In this document: positions 52,054-60,458 of the stretch, in pieces | How positions within the stretch are numbered: the first letter of the stretch is position 1 | Layout: the number at the start of each line of letters is the position of its first letter | Assembly (NCBI RefSeq): GCF_900115345.1 | Contig: NZ_FOWC01000009.1 | Location: 310,001 to 374,000, forward strand | Reading direction: 5' to 3' | DNA from: Amycolatopsis rubida | Lineage (GTDB): Bacteria; Actinomycetota; Actinomycetes; Mycobacteriales; Pseudonocardiaceae | DNA length: 64,000 nucleotides | Position numbers and translations under genes: made by a program | The notes under the pieces: generated by a model | The model's database searches: none | What the model was told of the DNA's origin: nothing | The model's input: only the letters and a program-made list of their open reading frames with translations

Positions 52054-53169
52054 ATGCGGGCTCGATGGACTGCGACAGCATTGGTGCTGCTTGGTGGGCT
52101 TCTCGCGGGCTGCCAGGTCGCGGTGACCGGCACGGCGGGACTGTCCGATGCCGACCGGCAGCTGGCTACGCAGCGTACACAGCAGCAGACGGCGATCGAC
52201 GCTGCGCTGGCGGCGTTGGAGGAGGCGCCGGCGCTGCAATACGACGCGACGCTGAAGGACGGCACCGGCAATCCGGCGACGCTGACGTACCGCGTCGCGC
52301 GCGACGGCAACGGCTTCGGCGCACTGCCGCTGGAGGGCAAGTCGGTGCGGCTGACCGAACCGGATGGGCAGCTGTACCTCGCGGCCGACGCGGACTACTG
52401 GAAGTCGCACGGCCTGGAGGAGAACAGCACCCAGTTCGGTAGCGGATGGGTGCACACCGTCGCCAGCGAACTGCCGGTCGACCCGGCCGCGCGGATGGCC
52501 CCGCCGAAGCTCGCCGGCGAACTGCGCAAGGCGCTCGTCGGTCTCGGTTCCGGCGCGCCGCAGAAGCAGAAGCTGCCGGACGGCACCGAGGTGTACGACC
52601 TCGGCGGCGCATTGCAGGTGACCACCGCCGAACCGCACCGGGTCACCGGGTTCGCGCCGGCGCTGCTCGATCCGCGCGGCGGCCCGAAGCTGGGTGCCGC
52701 GTTCCGCGTCCGGCCGCTGGGCGACGCCGAGATCAAGCAGTTCCACACCGATTTCAACGCCGCGGTCGACGCGATCGGACAGCCGTTCGACGGACTCGCG
52801 CAGGCGAGCGTCACGGTGCTCAACGACAAGCTCGACTGCCAGGACTACGTCGGTTCCTGCAAGACCACAGTGGACGTTTCGAACAGCGTCGTCGGCAATC
52901 AGCCGGGCTCGAAACCGAGCGTGCACATCAAGCTCTCGGTGGAGATCAGCGCGGACACGCTCGGCTCGCAAAGCTGCGCCACGGAAGGCGACGCCGCCGC
53001 GGACGCGACCATCACTATGTCCTGTTCGGTCAAATTCACCCTGCCCAACCGCACCGCGAGCTACCAGGTGCTGGCGAAGCCGACGGCGGTCGCCGAGGTG
53101 CGCTCGCCGGTCGACGCGAACGCGGTGAAGGCGAAGCTGGCCACCGCTTTCGCCGCGCTCGGCGGCTGA
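52054..53169 (+). CDS. lipoprotein, LppX/LprG-like
   Basis: 371 residues. The signal peptide ends in the lipobox LLAGC with lipidated Cys20. The body is alpha/beta with two cysteines (KLDCQDYVGSCK) and YQVLAKPT near the end. Similar in layout to the actinobacterial LppX_LprAFG fold that carries lipids across the periplasm, but the identity is weak. ATG 52054 gives a normal signal peptide; ATG 52024 would add 10 residues. A GAGGGG precedes the later ATG. Confidence 0.7.
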   Translation: MRARWTATALVLLGGLLAGCQVAVTGTAGLSDADRQLATQRTQQQTAIDAALAALEEAPALQYDATLKDGTGNPATLTYRVARDGNGFGALPLEGKSVRLTEPDGQLYLAADADYWKSHGLEENSTQFGSGWVHTVASELPVDPAARMAPPKLAGELRKALVGLGSGAPQKQKLPDGTEVYDLGGALQVTTAEPHRVTGFAPALLDPRGGPKLGAAFRVRPLGDAEIKQFHTDFNAAVDAIGQPFDGLAQASVTVLNDKLDCQDYVGSCKTTVDVSNSVVGNQPGSKPSVHIKLSVEISADTLGSQSCATEGDAAADATITMSCSVKFTLPNRTASYQVLAKPTAVAEVRSPVDANAVKAKLATAFAALGG

Positions 53170-53271
53170 CCTGCACGCTCACCTCTAGGTGCGTTTCTTC
53201 CGTTGAAGTAGCCGAAGACCGGTCCTTACCATCGGTGGCGTCGATACGGATTTTCTTTTCGAGGAGCGGCA

Positions 53272-53916
53272 ATGAGCAAGCTGGTGGTGTTCGGCGCGAC
53301 GGGATACGCCGGGAGCCGGATCACCGACGAGGCGCTGCGGCGCGGGCACTCCGTGACCGGGGTCGCGCGCAAGGCCGACGGGTTGCCTTCCGGGGTCGAA
53401 GCGCGGTCGGGGTCGATGCATGACGCGGAATTCGTCGCTTCGGTGGCCAAGGGCGCGGACGTGCTCGTGGTCGCGACGCCGGGCCGCGCGGACGACCAGG
53501 GCCGCCGCCTGGTGGACGCCCTGCCGACGCTGGTGGAAGCGGCCCGTGCGAACGGCGCGCGGCTGGCGATCGTGGGCGGTGCCGGTTCGCTGCGGGTCAG
53601 CGAGGACGGGCCGCGCGTGATCGACACCCCGGAGTTCCCGGAGGAGTACAAGCCGGAGGCAGGCAGCCACGTCCTGGTTCTGGAGGCGCTGCGCGAACTG
53701 CCGGACGACGTCGACTGGTTCTACGTCAGCCCGGCGGCCGAGTTCGGTTCCTGGATCCCCGGCGAGCGCACCGGCAAGTTCCGTCTCGGCGGCGACGTGC
53801 TGGTCAGCGACGCCGACGGCCGCTCGCACATCAGCGGTGCGGACCTGGCGATCGCGTTCCTGGACGAGATCGAAGAGCCGAAGCACTCGCGCGCCCGGTT
53901 CACCCTGGCGTACTGA
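53272..53916 (+). CDS. NAD(P)-binding oxidoreductase, YwnB/NmrA-like
   Basis: 214 residues. Rossmann start MSKLVVFGATGYAGSRITDE with GxxGxxG, then VLVVATPGRAD, and LAIVGGAGSLRV in the middle; atypical SDR of the NAD(P)H-binding family. No YxxxK pair is visible. Members respond to redox state or reduce small carbonyls. GAGGAG precedes the ATG. Confidence 0.88.
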   Translation: MSKLVVFGATGYAGSRITDEALRRGHSVTGVARKADGLPSGVEARSGSMHDAEFVASVAKGADVLVVATPGRADDQGRRLVDALPTLVEAARANGARLAIVGGAGSLRVSEDGPRVIDTPEFPEEYKPEAGSHVLVLEALRELPDDVDWFYVSPAAEFGSWIPGERTGKFRLGGDVLVSDADGRSHISGADLAIAFLDEIEEPKHSRARFTLAY

Positions 53917-53924
53917 GCGCGTGG

Positions 53925-53958
53925 AACCCGGTGGCGCGCTTCGTGGCACCACCGGGTT
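53925..53958. terminator. 10-bp hairpin between convergent genes
   Basis: AACCCGGTGG (53925-53934) pairs with CCACCGGGTT (53949-53958), followed by CTTTG on the plus strand. It lies between the convergent oxidoreductase and lipase genes. Confidence 0.7.
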
Positions 53959-53971
53959 CTTTGCTGTTGTG

Positions 53972-54817
53972 TCAGCCGGGAGATCCGGCGGCGCACAGGA
54001 ATTTCGTGGCGTGGGCCGGGTCGAGCGCGTTGGTGACCAGGTTCCAGACGTTGCGGTCGTAAGCCTCGCCGATGTGCCCGACGGGATCGAACGGGCAGGT
54101 GTCCTGGACGTATTCGTTCGTGACTCCCGGCTCCCGCACGAAAGACGTTTCGGTGGGCGTGACCAGTTCGTCGAACCGCGACGTGAGCACGGTGTAGCGC
54201 ACGCCGGGCTGCGCGATGGGACCGTTCGTGAGCGTCTGGACCGCGCTGCCGTCGGTGATCAGGTTGTCGCAAGCCGGGCAGCCGAACGTGGTGAGCACCT
54301 TGCCGACTTCGTCGCGAATTCCCAGCAGGTACGCCAGTTTCGTGAGATTGGCGAACGTGGTGCCGTGTGTGGGCGGTGCGATGGCCACGACGGAACCGAC
54401 GCGGTCGGCGATGCCTTGCGTTTTCGTCACGTACAAGGTCTGGAATCCGCCCTCGGAGTGGCCGACCAGATCCACTTGCGCCGCACCGGTTTCCGCCAGT
54501 ACCTCGCCGATGAACTGCTTGATTTCCGTTGCGGAGTCAGCGATCGGGCGCAGCCCGCCGACGACCGGGAATTGCGGATACGCGCCGTAGGTCCTGCTGA
54601 AGGTGCAGTATCCCTTGGCCGCGACGTGATCCTGCAGGAGGTTCAAGTCCTCATCGGACGTGGCGCCGAGTCCGTGCAGGAACACCACCGGACGCGGATG
54701 CGCCGCACTCGGCCGGCACGCCGGATCGTTGACGCCGCCGGCCGGAGCTGCGGTGGCTGGGGCGGCGAACGCGGCGGTCAGCAATGCCGCGGCGGCCAGG
54801 ACGATGCGCAACCTCAT
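53972..54817 (-). CDS. secreted lipase/alpha-beta hydrolase
   Basis: 281 residues with a signal peptide (ends near TAAPAGG, about 27). The nucleophile elbow is GHSEGG in VDLVGHSEGGFQTLYV, and the oxyanion region is VVFLHGLGAT. Cysteines occur in pairs (NDPACRP, GYCTF, FGCPACD, DTCPFD) and suggest extracellular disulfides. Similar to Streptomyces/Amycolatopsis extracellular lipases. Divergent from a TetR gene and probably repressed by it through the twin dyads. Confidence 0.88.
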   Translation of the reverse strand: MRLRIVLAAAALLTAAFAAPATAAPAGGVNDPACRPSAAHPRPVVFLHGLGATSDEDLNLLQDHVAAKGYCTFSRTYGAYPQFPVVGGLRPIADSATEIKQFIGEVLAETGAAQVDLVGHSEGGFQTLYVTKTQGIADRVGSVVAIAPPTHGTTFANLTKLAYLLGIRDEVGKVLTTFGCPACDNLITDGSAVQTLTNGPIAQPGVRYTVLTSRFDELVTPTETSFVREPGVTNEYVQDTCPFDPVGHIGEAYDRNVWNLVTNALDPAHATKFLCAAGSPG

Positions 54818-54851
54818 CGGAGCGGTCCTTCCCTGTCGTCCTTGACAGTGG

Positions 54852-54882
54852 ATACCCGTGGGTATTGGATACCTGAAGGTAT
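54852..54882. promoter_or_regulatory. twin ATACC dyads, TetR operator
   Basis: ATACCC-GT-GGGTAT (54852-54865) and ATACCT-GA-AGGTAT (54869-54882) are two perfect 6-bp-arm dyads with centres 17 bp apart, between the lipase and TetR genes. TTGACA (54843-54848) lies just before them, so they would cover the -10 region of the TetR promoter. Confidence 0.7.
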
Positions 54883-54927
54883 TGAGCGGGCTGAGGCAGT
54901 GTCAACCCCCGGATGAGGGAGAAGCCG

Positions 54928-55605
54928 ATGACCGGCCGGACGCGGCCGACCCGGGCGGAGACCCGGCGGCGCATTCTCGACGCTGCCTTCGCCGTGTTCG
55001 GGGAACAGGGCATCGCCGCGACGAAACTGACCGAGGTGGCCGCGGCGGCCGGGCTGACGAAAGGCGCGGTTTACTCAAGCTTCGCGTCGAAAGACGAGCT
55101 GGTGCTGGCGTTGATGGAAGAGCACGCCGCGCACCGGCTCGAAGCGAGCCTGGCGAGTTTCGCCGAAGCGGACGACGGTGGTGCCGGGCTGGCGAACGTC
55201 GCCGCGGTGCTGATGTACGAAATGCGCGCCGACGCGGTGTGGCACCGGCTGCTGGCCGAGTTTTTCGCGATGGCGCACCACGACGACCGGCGGCGCGACG
55301 CATTGCGCCGGCGCCGCCGGGAGGTTCGCGACACGATCGCGCGTGCTTTGAACCGGCTTGCCGAGGGATTGGACCTCGAACTTCCTTTGCCTGCCGAGGA
55401 ATTCGCCGTCGTGCTGCTCGCGTTGAGCAATGGTTTGGCCGTGGAAGCCGACATCGACGACGAAGCGGTGCCGGACGGGCTCCTCGGCCGGGTGCTCACG
55501 CTCATCGCCGGAGACGCCGTCGCGAAGGTGCGGGCGGCGGCTAACGACCCCGCAGTTCAGCCACCACCGGAGCGAAAGTCTCCATCATCGCCTCGAAAAC
55601 GGTGA
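54928..55605 (+). CDS. TetR-family repressor
   Basis: 225 residues. HTH at about 15-60: ILDAAFAVFGEQGIAATKLTEVAAAAGLTKGAVYSSFASKDEL is the classical pattern (seen in parts). ATG 54928 has GGGAG upstream and is preferred over ATG 54913. The last 30 residues are Pro/Arg-rich and lie in the 65-base overlap with the convergent LLM gene. Probably controls itself and the divergent lipase. Confidence 0.88.
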   Translation: MTGRTRPTRAETRRRILDAAFAVFGEQGIAATKLTEVAAAAGLTKGAVYSSFASKDELVLALMEEHAAHRLEASLASFAEADDGGAGLANVAAVLMYEMRADAVWHRLLAEFFAMAHHDDRRRDALRRRRREVRDTIARALNRLAEGLDLELPLPAEEFAVVLLALSNGLAVEADIDDEAVPDGLLGRVLTLIAGDAVAKVRAAANDPAVQPPPERKSPSSPRKR

Positions 55606-56413
55606 AGTAGGAGAAGCCGTACCGTTCGCGGTGCGCGATCAGCTGCTGCACCATCTCGTCCACCGTGCCGAAGAGAAGCTGCGGTGCGCGCAGCAGTTCG
55701 TCGAGGTCCGCCGCGCTGCGTTCCTCGGTCTCGGCATGCCATTCCGCAGCGGCCTCGCGCCGGTCGTCGGTGACCACGACGCGTTGGATCAGCATGTTGT
55801 AGTCGATCTCGCGATCCCCTGCCAGCGAACGGAAATACGCGATCCGTTCGTCCATCGCCACGTCGTTGTCGAGCACGAACGTGCCTGGCGGACGACCGCG
55901 GTCCTGGCGAAGACCGGCGAATCCGGCGATGTCCGCCTGTTCCGCCGCGAGCTTGAGCACGCCGTCGCTGTTGCCCGCGATCAGCAGCTTCGGCATGCCG
56001 CCCTCGTCCTCGACGCGGGTGCGCAGTTCGTCGAGACCTTCGGTGAGGTAGGTGATCCGGTCGGCGGCTTTGCGCCACGGCAGCCCCGCGTCGTCGAACT
56101 CGTGCTTCATGTGGCCCGAGCCGAGACCGAGTTCGAAGCGGCCTTCGGTGAGTTTGTTGGTAGTAGCGACATCGCGGGCGAAGAGCGCGAGGTTGTAAAA
56201 GGACACATTGGACACCAACGTGCCGACCCGCACCCGCTCGGTCACCGCCGCGGCGGCCGTGAGCGCGGGGAACGGCGACAGCCGCCCCGGCCCGAGATGG
56301 TCGGGAACGGTCAGGTGGTCGTAGCCGAGTTCCTCGGCCCGCCTGCATTTTTCGGTCCACTCAGTGCCGTTGGCCGTGAGCCGCAGGCTGACACCGAATT
56401 CGAATTTCCCCAT
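55541..56413 (-). CDS. LLM-class F420-dependent oxidoreductase
   Basis: 290 residues, luciferase-like monooxygenase barrel: FEFGVSLRLTANGTEW, GYDHLTVPDHLG, VRVGTLVSNVSFYN, GRFELGLGSGHMKHE and PKLLIAGNSD. This subgroup in actinobacteria usually uses coenzyme F420. The substrate is unknown. TACCGT (56421-56426) lies 7 bases before the ATG. It faces the flavin/F420-binding gene across a 95-base gap, so the two may share a redox role. Confidence 0.88.
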   Translation of the reverse strand: MGKFEFGVSLRLTANGTEWTEKCRRAEELGYDHLTVPDHLGPGRLSPFPALTAAAAVTERVRVGTLVSNVSFYNLALFARDVATTNKLTEGRFELGLGSGHMKHEFDDAGLPWRKAADRITYLTEGLDELRTRVEDEGGMPKLLIAGNSDGVLKLAAEQADIAGFAGLRQDRGRPPGTFVLDNDVAMDERIAYFRSLAGDREIDYNMLIQRVVVTDDRREAAAEWHAETEERSAADLDELLRAPQLLFGTVDEMVQQLIAHRERYGFSYFTVFEAMMETFAPVVAELRGR

Positions 56414-56420
56414 GGCTAGG

Positions 56421-56426
56421 ACGGTA
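56421..56426 (-). promoter_or_regulatory. -10 box TACCGT of the LLM gene
   Basis: Minus-strand TACCGT ends 7 bases before ATG 56413. Confidence 0.45.
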
Positions 56427-56496
56427 GCTACTCCCGGATGGGTGACGCACCGGTTTTCGCCGCCGGCGGAACCCGGTTTTTGTCGTACCCCGCGGC

Positions 56497-56502
56497 TACC
56501 TT
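56497..56502 (+). promoter_or_regulatory. -10 box TACCTT of the PPOX-fold gene
   Basis: TACCTT ends 6 bases before ATG 56509. Confidence 0.45.
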
Positions 56503-56508
56503 CGGGGC

Positions 56509-56931
56509 ATGGTGTTGTCGAGTGAAGAACGGGAACAGTTTCTGGCCGAACCGCACATCGGCGCGCTCTCGGTGGTCGAGCGCCCGGACCGGGCGCCTCT
56601 GACGGTGCCGATCTGGTACCAGTACACGCCGGGCGGCGAGCTGTGGGTGATCACGCAGCCGGAATCGCGCAAGGCGAAGGCGATCGAGGCGGCGGGACGG
56701 TTCAGCCTGATGGTGCAGCGGGTCGAGCCGACGGTCCGGTACGTGTCGGTGGAAGGGCCGGTGGTGCGGACTCGGCCGGGCAGCTACGAGCTGACGTGGG
56801 AGATGGCTTCGCGGTACCTGCCAGAGGACAAGGTGGCGGGGTACGTGGAGTTCGAGCGGACGCAGCTGGGGGAGCACATGGCGATCCATCTGCGGCCGGA
56901 GCGGTGGTTGTCGGCGGATCTGGGCGCGTGA
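56509..56931 (+). CDS. pyridoxamine-5'-phosphate-oxidase-fold protein (FMN/F420)
   Basis: 140 residues, split beta-barrel: LAEPHIGALSVVER, PLTVPIWYQYTPGGELWVIT, SRKAKAIEAAGRFSLMVQ and YVSVEGPVV. This family binds FMN or F420 and includes biliverdin and quinone reductases. The neighbouring LLM gene makes F420 plausible. Leaderless-type start. Confidence 0.85.
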   Translation: MVLSSEEREQFLAEPHIGALSVVERPDRAPLTVPIWYQYTPGGELWVITQPESRKAKAIEAAGRFSLMVQRVEPTVRYVSVEGPVVRTRPGSYELTWEMASRYLPEDKVAGYVEFERTQLGEHMAIHLRPERWLSADLGA

Positions 56932-57071
56932 CGGCGTAGGGGAGGAGAGAAGGAGGGGTGCCTTTGGCTGACGACGGTGGGATGGCTGCTCGGAGCGGGT
57001 GCCGGACACGGGCGGCGCTGAGCGGGCATGGCCCTGCTCGGGTGCTGCGGTGAGCGCGTGCTGCCGCGCAC

Positions 57072-57206
57072 GGGTGCGCTGAGTCGTGCGGTCGTGTCCC
57101 GCGTGTTGACGCGCGCGGGTGCGCTGAGTCGTGCGGTCGTGTCCCGCGTGTTGACGCGCGCGGGTGCGCTGAGTCGTGCGGTCGTGTCCCGCGTGCTGAC
57201 GCGCAC
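57072..57206. repeat. 45-bp tandem repeat, three copies
   Basis: Units start at 57072, 57117 and 57162 with GGGTGCGCTGAGTCGTGCGG; a fourth partial start is at 57207. The first two units are identical; the third differs by two bases (TTGAC to CTGAC and CGCGC to CGCAC). Confidence 0.9.
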
Positions 57207-57413
57207 GGGTGCGGTGCTGCCCGGCGTGCAGCGCTGTTCGCGTAGGCGCTGACCGTGTGTGCCCTCTGCCCGGGTGCGCCATCGAGGGTGTGCCCTTCGG
57301 CGCGCGGCGCTAAATGCGGTACTGCCGCGCCCGTGTGCGGCTGTACCCGCGTGGGGCGCGCGCTCCGCCCCGGCCGCGGCATCGAGCGTGCGCCCTCCGG
57401 CCGGTGCTGCACC

Positions 57414-57641
57414 GAGCGCGTGTGGCTCTGTCCGAGCGGCGTGCTGCTCATGTGCGGTCCTGCTCCGCGCGCGGCGCTGTTCGCGTGGGTGCCGACCCGT
57501 ATGTGTCCTCTGCCCGGGTGCGGTGCTGAGCGCGTGTGGCTCTGTCCGAGCGGCGTGCTGCTCATGTGCGGTCCTGCTCCGCGTGCAGCGCTGTTCGCGT
57601 GGGTGCCGACCCGTGTGTGCCCTCTGCCCGGGCGCGGCACC
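57414..57641. repeat. 114-bp tandem repeat, two copies
   Basis: Copies 57414-57527 and 57528-57641 differ at few positions; a third decayed start (GAGCGCGTG) is at 57642. Each contains TGTGGCTCTGTCCGAGCGGC. Confidence 0.88.
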
Positions 57642-57939
57642 GAGCGCGTGCAGCCCCGCCCGAGCGACGGCACCGCGCGCAGCACCGAGCCCGGAGTTCC
57701 AGCGAGGGCAGTCGGCCCGGACGGGCAGCCTCGGCCAGCCGTGGGCTCTGCCTGCGACGGTGCGCTCTGCCCCTGCCCCCGTCGTCCGGGGCGAACGCTG
57801 CCCAGAGCGGCATGGGCAGGCAAGCCTCACCCCGGCAAACGGGCGCCGACGCCAAACGACGCGACCCGAGCCAGCCGGTGCGGCCTGATTCGGGCCGCGC
57901 CGCCAACTCGGGCCGCGTCGTTCGGAAAGCTGTTGAGAC

Positions 57940-58920
57940 TCAGGCGTTGCCGTCGAACAGCGACGTAACCGAGCCGTCCTCGAAGACCTGCTGGATGGCT
58001 TCAGCCAGCATCGGCGCGATGGACAGCACCGTCAGGCCCGGGAAGCGCTTCTCTTCCGGGATCGGCAGGGAGTTCGTCACGATGACCTCGCGGGCCTTGC
58101 ACTGCGAGAGCCGCTCGGTGGCCGGGTCGGAGAGGATGCCGTGCGTGGTGGCGATGACCACGTCCGCCGCACCCTCCTCAAGCAGTGCCTCGGTGGCCTT
58201 CACGATCGTGCCGCCGGTGTCGATCATGTCGTCGATCAGCACGCAGACCTTGCCCTCGACCTTGCCGACCACGCGGTTGGCGACGGCCTGGTTCGGCTTG
58301 TCCGGGTCGCGCGTCTTGTGGATGAACGCGATCGGCCGGTCGCCGAGCTGCTGCGCCCACTTCTCGGCCAGGCGCACGCGGCCCGAGTCCGGCGAAACGA
58401 CAGTGATGTCCGCGTTGCCGTACGTCGACTTGATGTGGTCGGCGAGGACCGACTGGGCCATCAGGTGGTCGACCGGGCCGTCGAAGAAGCCCTGGATCTG
58501 CGCGGTGTGCAGGTCGACCGTCATGATCCGGTCCGCGCCCGCGGTCTTGAACAGGTCCGCGATGAGCCGCGCCGAGATCGGCTCGCGGCCCTTGTGCTTC
58601 TTGTCTTGCCGCGCGTACGGATAGAACGGCATGACCACGGTGATCCGCTTGGCGCTGGCGCGCTTGAGCGCGTCCACCATGATCAGCTGCTCCATCACGT
58701 ACTCGTTGATGGGCGTGGTGTGCGCCTGGATCACAAACGCGTCGGTACCGCGCACCGACTCCTCGAACCGCACGAACAGCTCGCCGTTGGCGAACGTGTG
58801 CGCGGTCTGCGGGGTGATCGTCACGTTGAGGTGCTTGGCGACCTCTTCCGCGAGCTCGTGGTGCGCACGGCCGGAGAAGAGCATCAGATTCTTCTTCGGC
58901 GTACCTGACTTCGGACTCAT
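57940..58920 (-). CDS. prs: ribose-phosphate pyrophosphokinase
   Basis: 326 residues; makes PRPP from ribose 5-phosphate and ATP for nucleotides, His and Trp. Motifs LMLFSGRAHHELAEEVA, FYPYARQDKKHKGREPIS, DLHTAQIQGFF and the PRPP loop VLIDDMIDTGGT. Its ATG overlaps the glmU stop by 4 bases. Same order as Rv1018c-Rv1017c. Confidence 0.97.
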   Translation of the reverse strand: MSPKSGTPKKNLMLFSGRAHHELAEEVAKHLNVTITPQTAHTFANGELFVRFEESVRGTDAFVIQAHTTPINEYVMEQLIMVDALKRASAKRITVVMPFYPYARQDKKHKGREPISARLIADLFKTAGADRIMTVDLHTAQIQGFFDGPVDHLMAQSVLADHIKSTYGNADITVVSPDSGRVRLAEKWAQQLGDRPIAFIHKTRDPDKPNQAVANRVVGKVEGKVCVLIDDMIDTGGTIVKATEALLEEGAADVVIATTHGILSDPATERLSQCKAREVIVTNSLPIPEEKRFPGLTVLSIAPMLAEAIQQVFEDGSVTSLFDGNA

Positions 58921-60413
58921 GCTGGCGACTCCCCGTCGGTTCCTGCTGCTGACTCGGACACAACGGTGTCCTGCTGCTGGGCGGCGAGAGCAGCTTCCGC
59001 CGCCTCCGCCGCGGGCGTGCCCGGCCTGCGCCGGACCGCCCAGCCTTCGATGGTGCGCTGCGGACCGGCCGACAGCGCCAGAGAGCCCGGCGGAACGTCG
59101 TCGCGGATGACCGCACCGGCTCCACTGTAAGCGCCGTCCCCGATCCGCACCGGCGCGACCAGCGTGTTGTCCGCTCCAAGCCGGACATGCGAACCGACAA
59201 CGGTCTGGTGCTTGCTCACCCCGTCGTAGTTCACGAAGACACTGGAACAGCCGATGTTGCTGTGGTCGCCGACGATCGCGTCGCCTACGTACGTGAGATG
59301 CGGCACCTTCGTCCCGATGCCGATTTGCGCGTTCTTCGTCTCGACGAACGCGCCCAGCTTGCCCTTCGCGCCGAGCTTCGTGCCCGGACGCAGGTATGTG
59401 TACGGACCGACGTTGACGCCGTCGCCCAGCTCAGAGCCCGAACCGTGCACGCGGACGACCGACGCGCCCGCGCCGATCCGAACGTCGGTCAGCGTGGTGT
59501 CCGGACCCACGACGGAGCCCTCGCCGACCGAGCAATGGCCCTTGAGCTGGGTGTTCGGCTCGATCAGCACGTCACGGGAGAGCGTGACGTCCGCCTCGAT
59601 CCAGGTGGTGTTCGGGTCCGTCACCGTGACGCCCTCGCGCTGCCAGCGGCGCACGATGCGGCGGTTGTACTCGGCACCGAGCACTGAAAGCTGCACGCGG
59701 TCGTTCACGCCCTCGGTGACCCACGGGTCGTCGACCACCAGCGCGCCGACCCCCTTGCCGTCCTCGCGGGCGATGCCGAGGACGTCGGTGAGGTAAAGCT
59801 CACCCTGCGCGTTGTCGGTGGACAGCCGCGACAGGCCGTCGATCAGCACGGCCGCGTCGAAGGCGTAGACGCCGGAGTTGATTTCGGTGATCGCGCGCTG
59901 GTCCGGCGTCGCGTCCTTGTGCTCGACGATCGCGCTGACCGAACCGTCGGCGCCGCGGACGATGCGGCCGTAGCCGGTCGGATCGGCGACCTCGGCGGTG
60001 AGCACGGTGACCGCGTTGCCCGTCTTGGCATGCTCGGCCCGCAGGGATTCCAGGGTTTCGGTGTCCAGCAGCGGAACGTCGCCGTAGCTGACGACCACGG
60101 TGCCGGTGAGTCCTTCCGGCAGTTCGGCCAGTGCGCACGAAACGGCGTGCCCGGTGCCCTTCTGCTCTTCCTGCACGGCGGTGGCGACCTCGCGGCCGAG
60201 CGCCTGCCCGACCCGGTCGAGTTCGGCGCGCACGGCGTCGCGGCCGTGTCCGATCACGACCACCAGATGCTGTGGCGCGAGGCCGGCGGCGGCGCGCACG
60301 GCGTGTTCCACCAGCGGCCTTCCGGCGATCGGGTGCAACACCTTAGGAGTGGAGGAACGCATGCGGGTGCCCTCACCCGCAGCGAGGATCAGCGTGCTCA
60401 GCGGGCCGCTCAC
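58917..60413 (-). CDS. glmU: bifunctional UDP-GlcNAc pyrophosphorylase/GlcN-1-P acetyltransferase
   Basis: 498 residues; two last steps to UDP-GlcNAc for peptidoglycan. N-terminal uridylyltransferase with LILAAGEGTRMRSSTPKVLH (8-27); C-terminal left-handed beta-helix of hexapeptide repeats (about 255-460) with HLTYVGDAIVGDHSNIGCSS. The Pro/Ala-rich tail is longer than in E. coli. GTG 60413 has GGGAG 5 bases upstream. Couples translation with prs. Confidence 0.97.
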   Translation of the reverse strand: MSGPLSTLILAAGEGTRMRSSTPKVLHPIAGRPLVEHAVRAAAGLAPQHLVVVIGHGRDAVRAELDRVGQALGREVATAVQEEQKGTGHAVSCALAELPEGLTGTVVVSYGDVPLLDTETLESLRAEHAKTGNAVTVLTAEVADPTGYGRIVRGADGSVSAIVEHKDATPDQRAITEINSGVYAFDAAVLIDGLSRLSTDNAQGELYLTDVLGIAREDGKGVGALVVDDPWVTEGVNDRVQLSVLGAEYNRRIVRRWQREGVTVTDPNTTWIEADVTLSRDVLIEPNTQLKGHCSVGEGSVVGPDTTLTDVRIGAGASVVRVHGSGSELGDGVNVGPYTYLRPGTKLGAKGKLGAFVETKNAQIGIGTKVPHLTYVGDAIVGDHSNIGCSSVFVNYDGVSKHQTVVGSHVRLGADNTLVAPVRIGDGAYSGAGAVIRDDVPPGSLALSAGPQRTIEGWAVRRRPGTPAAEAAEAALAAQQQDTVVSESAAGTDGESPA

Positions 60414-60458
60414 GAGTCTCCCAACGATTCACCGGTGCGTTGACGAGCACCAACGATC

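Larger units (their letters stand above)
56932..57939. other. 1-kb gene-less region rich in repeats
   Basis: Between the PPOX-fold gene and prs. Several frames stay open on both strands only because the DNA is GC-rich and the repeat lengths are multiples of three; none has a ribosome-binding site and credible composition. The two repeat arrays are listed separately. Confidence 0.6.

Noticed and set aside
57028..57252. Short repeat-containing ORF as a real protein
   Set aside because: All frames stay open through the repeat, there is no ribosome-binding site, and cysteine/arginine-rich composition is unlike neighbouring genes.
57072..57641. CRISPR array
   Set aside because: The repeats are directly adjacent with no unique spacers, and no cas gene is in the window.
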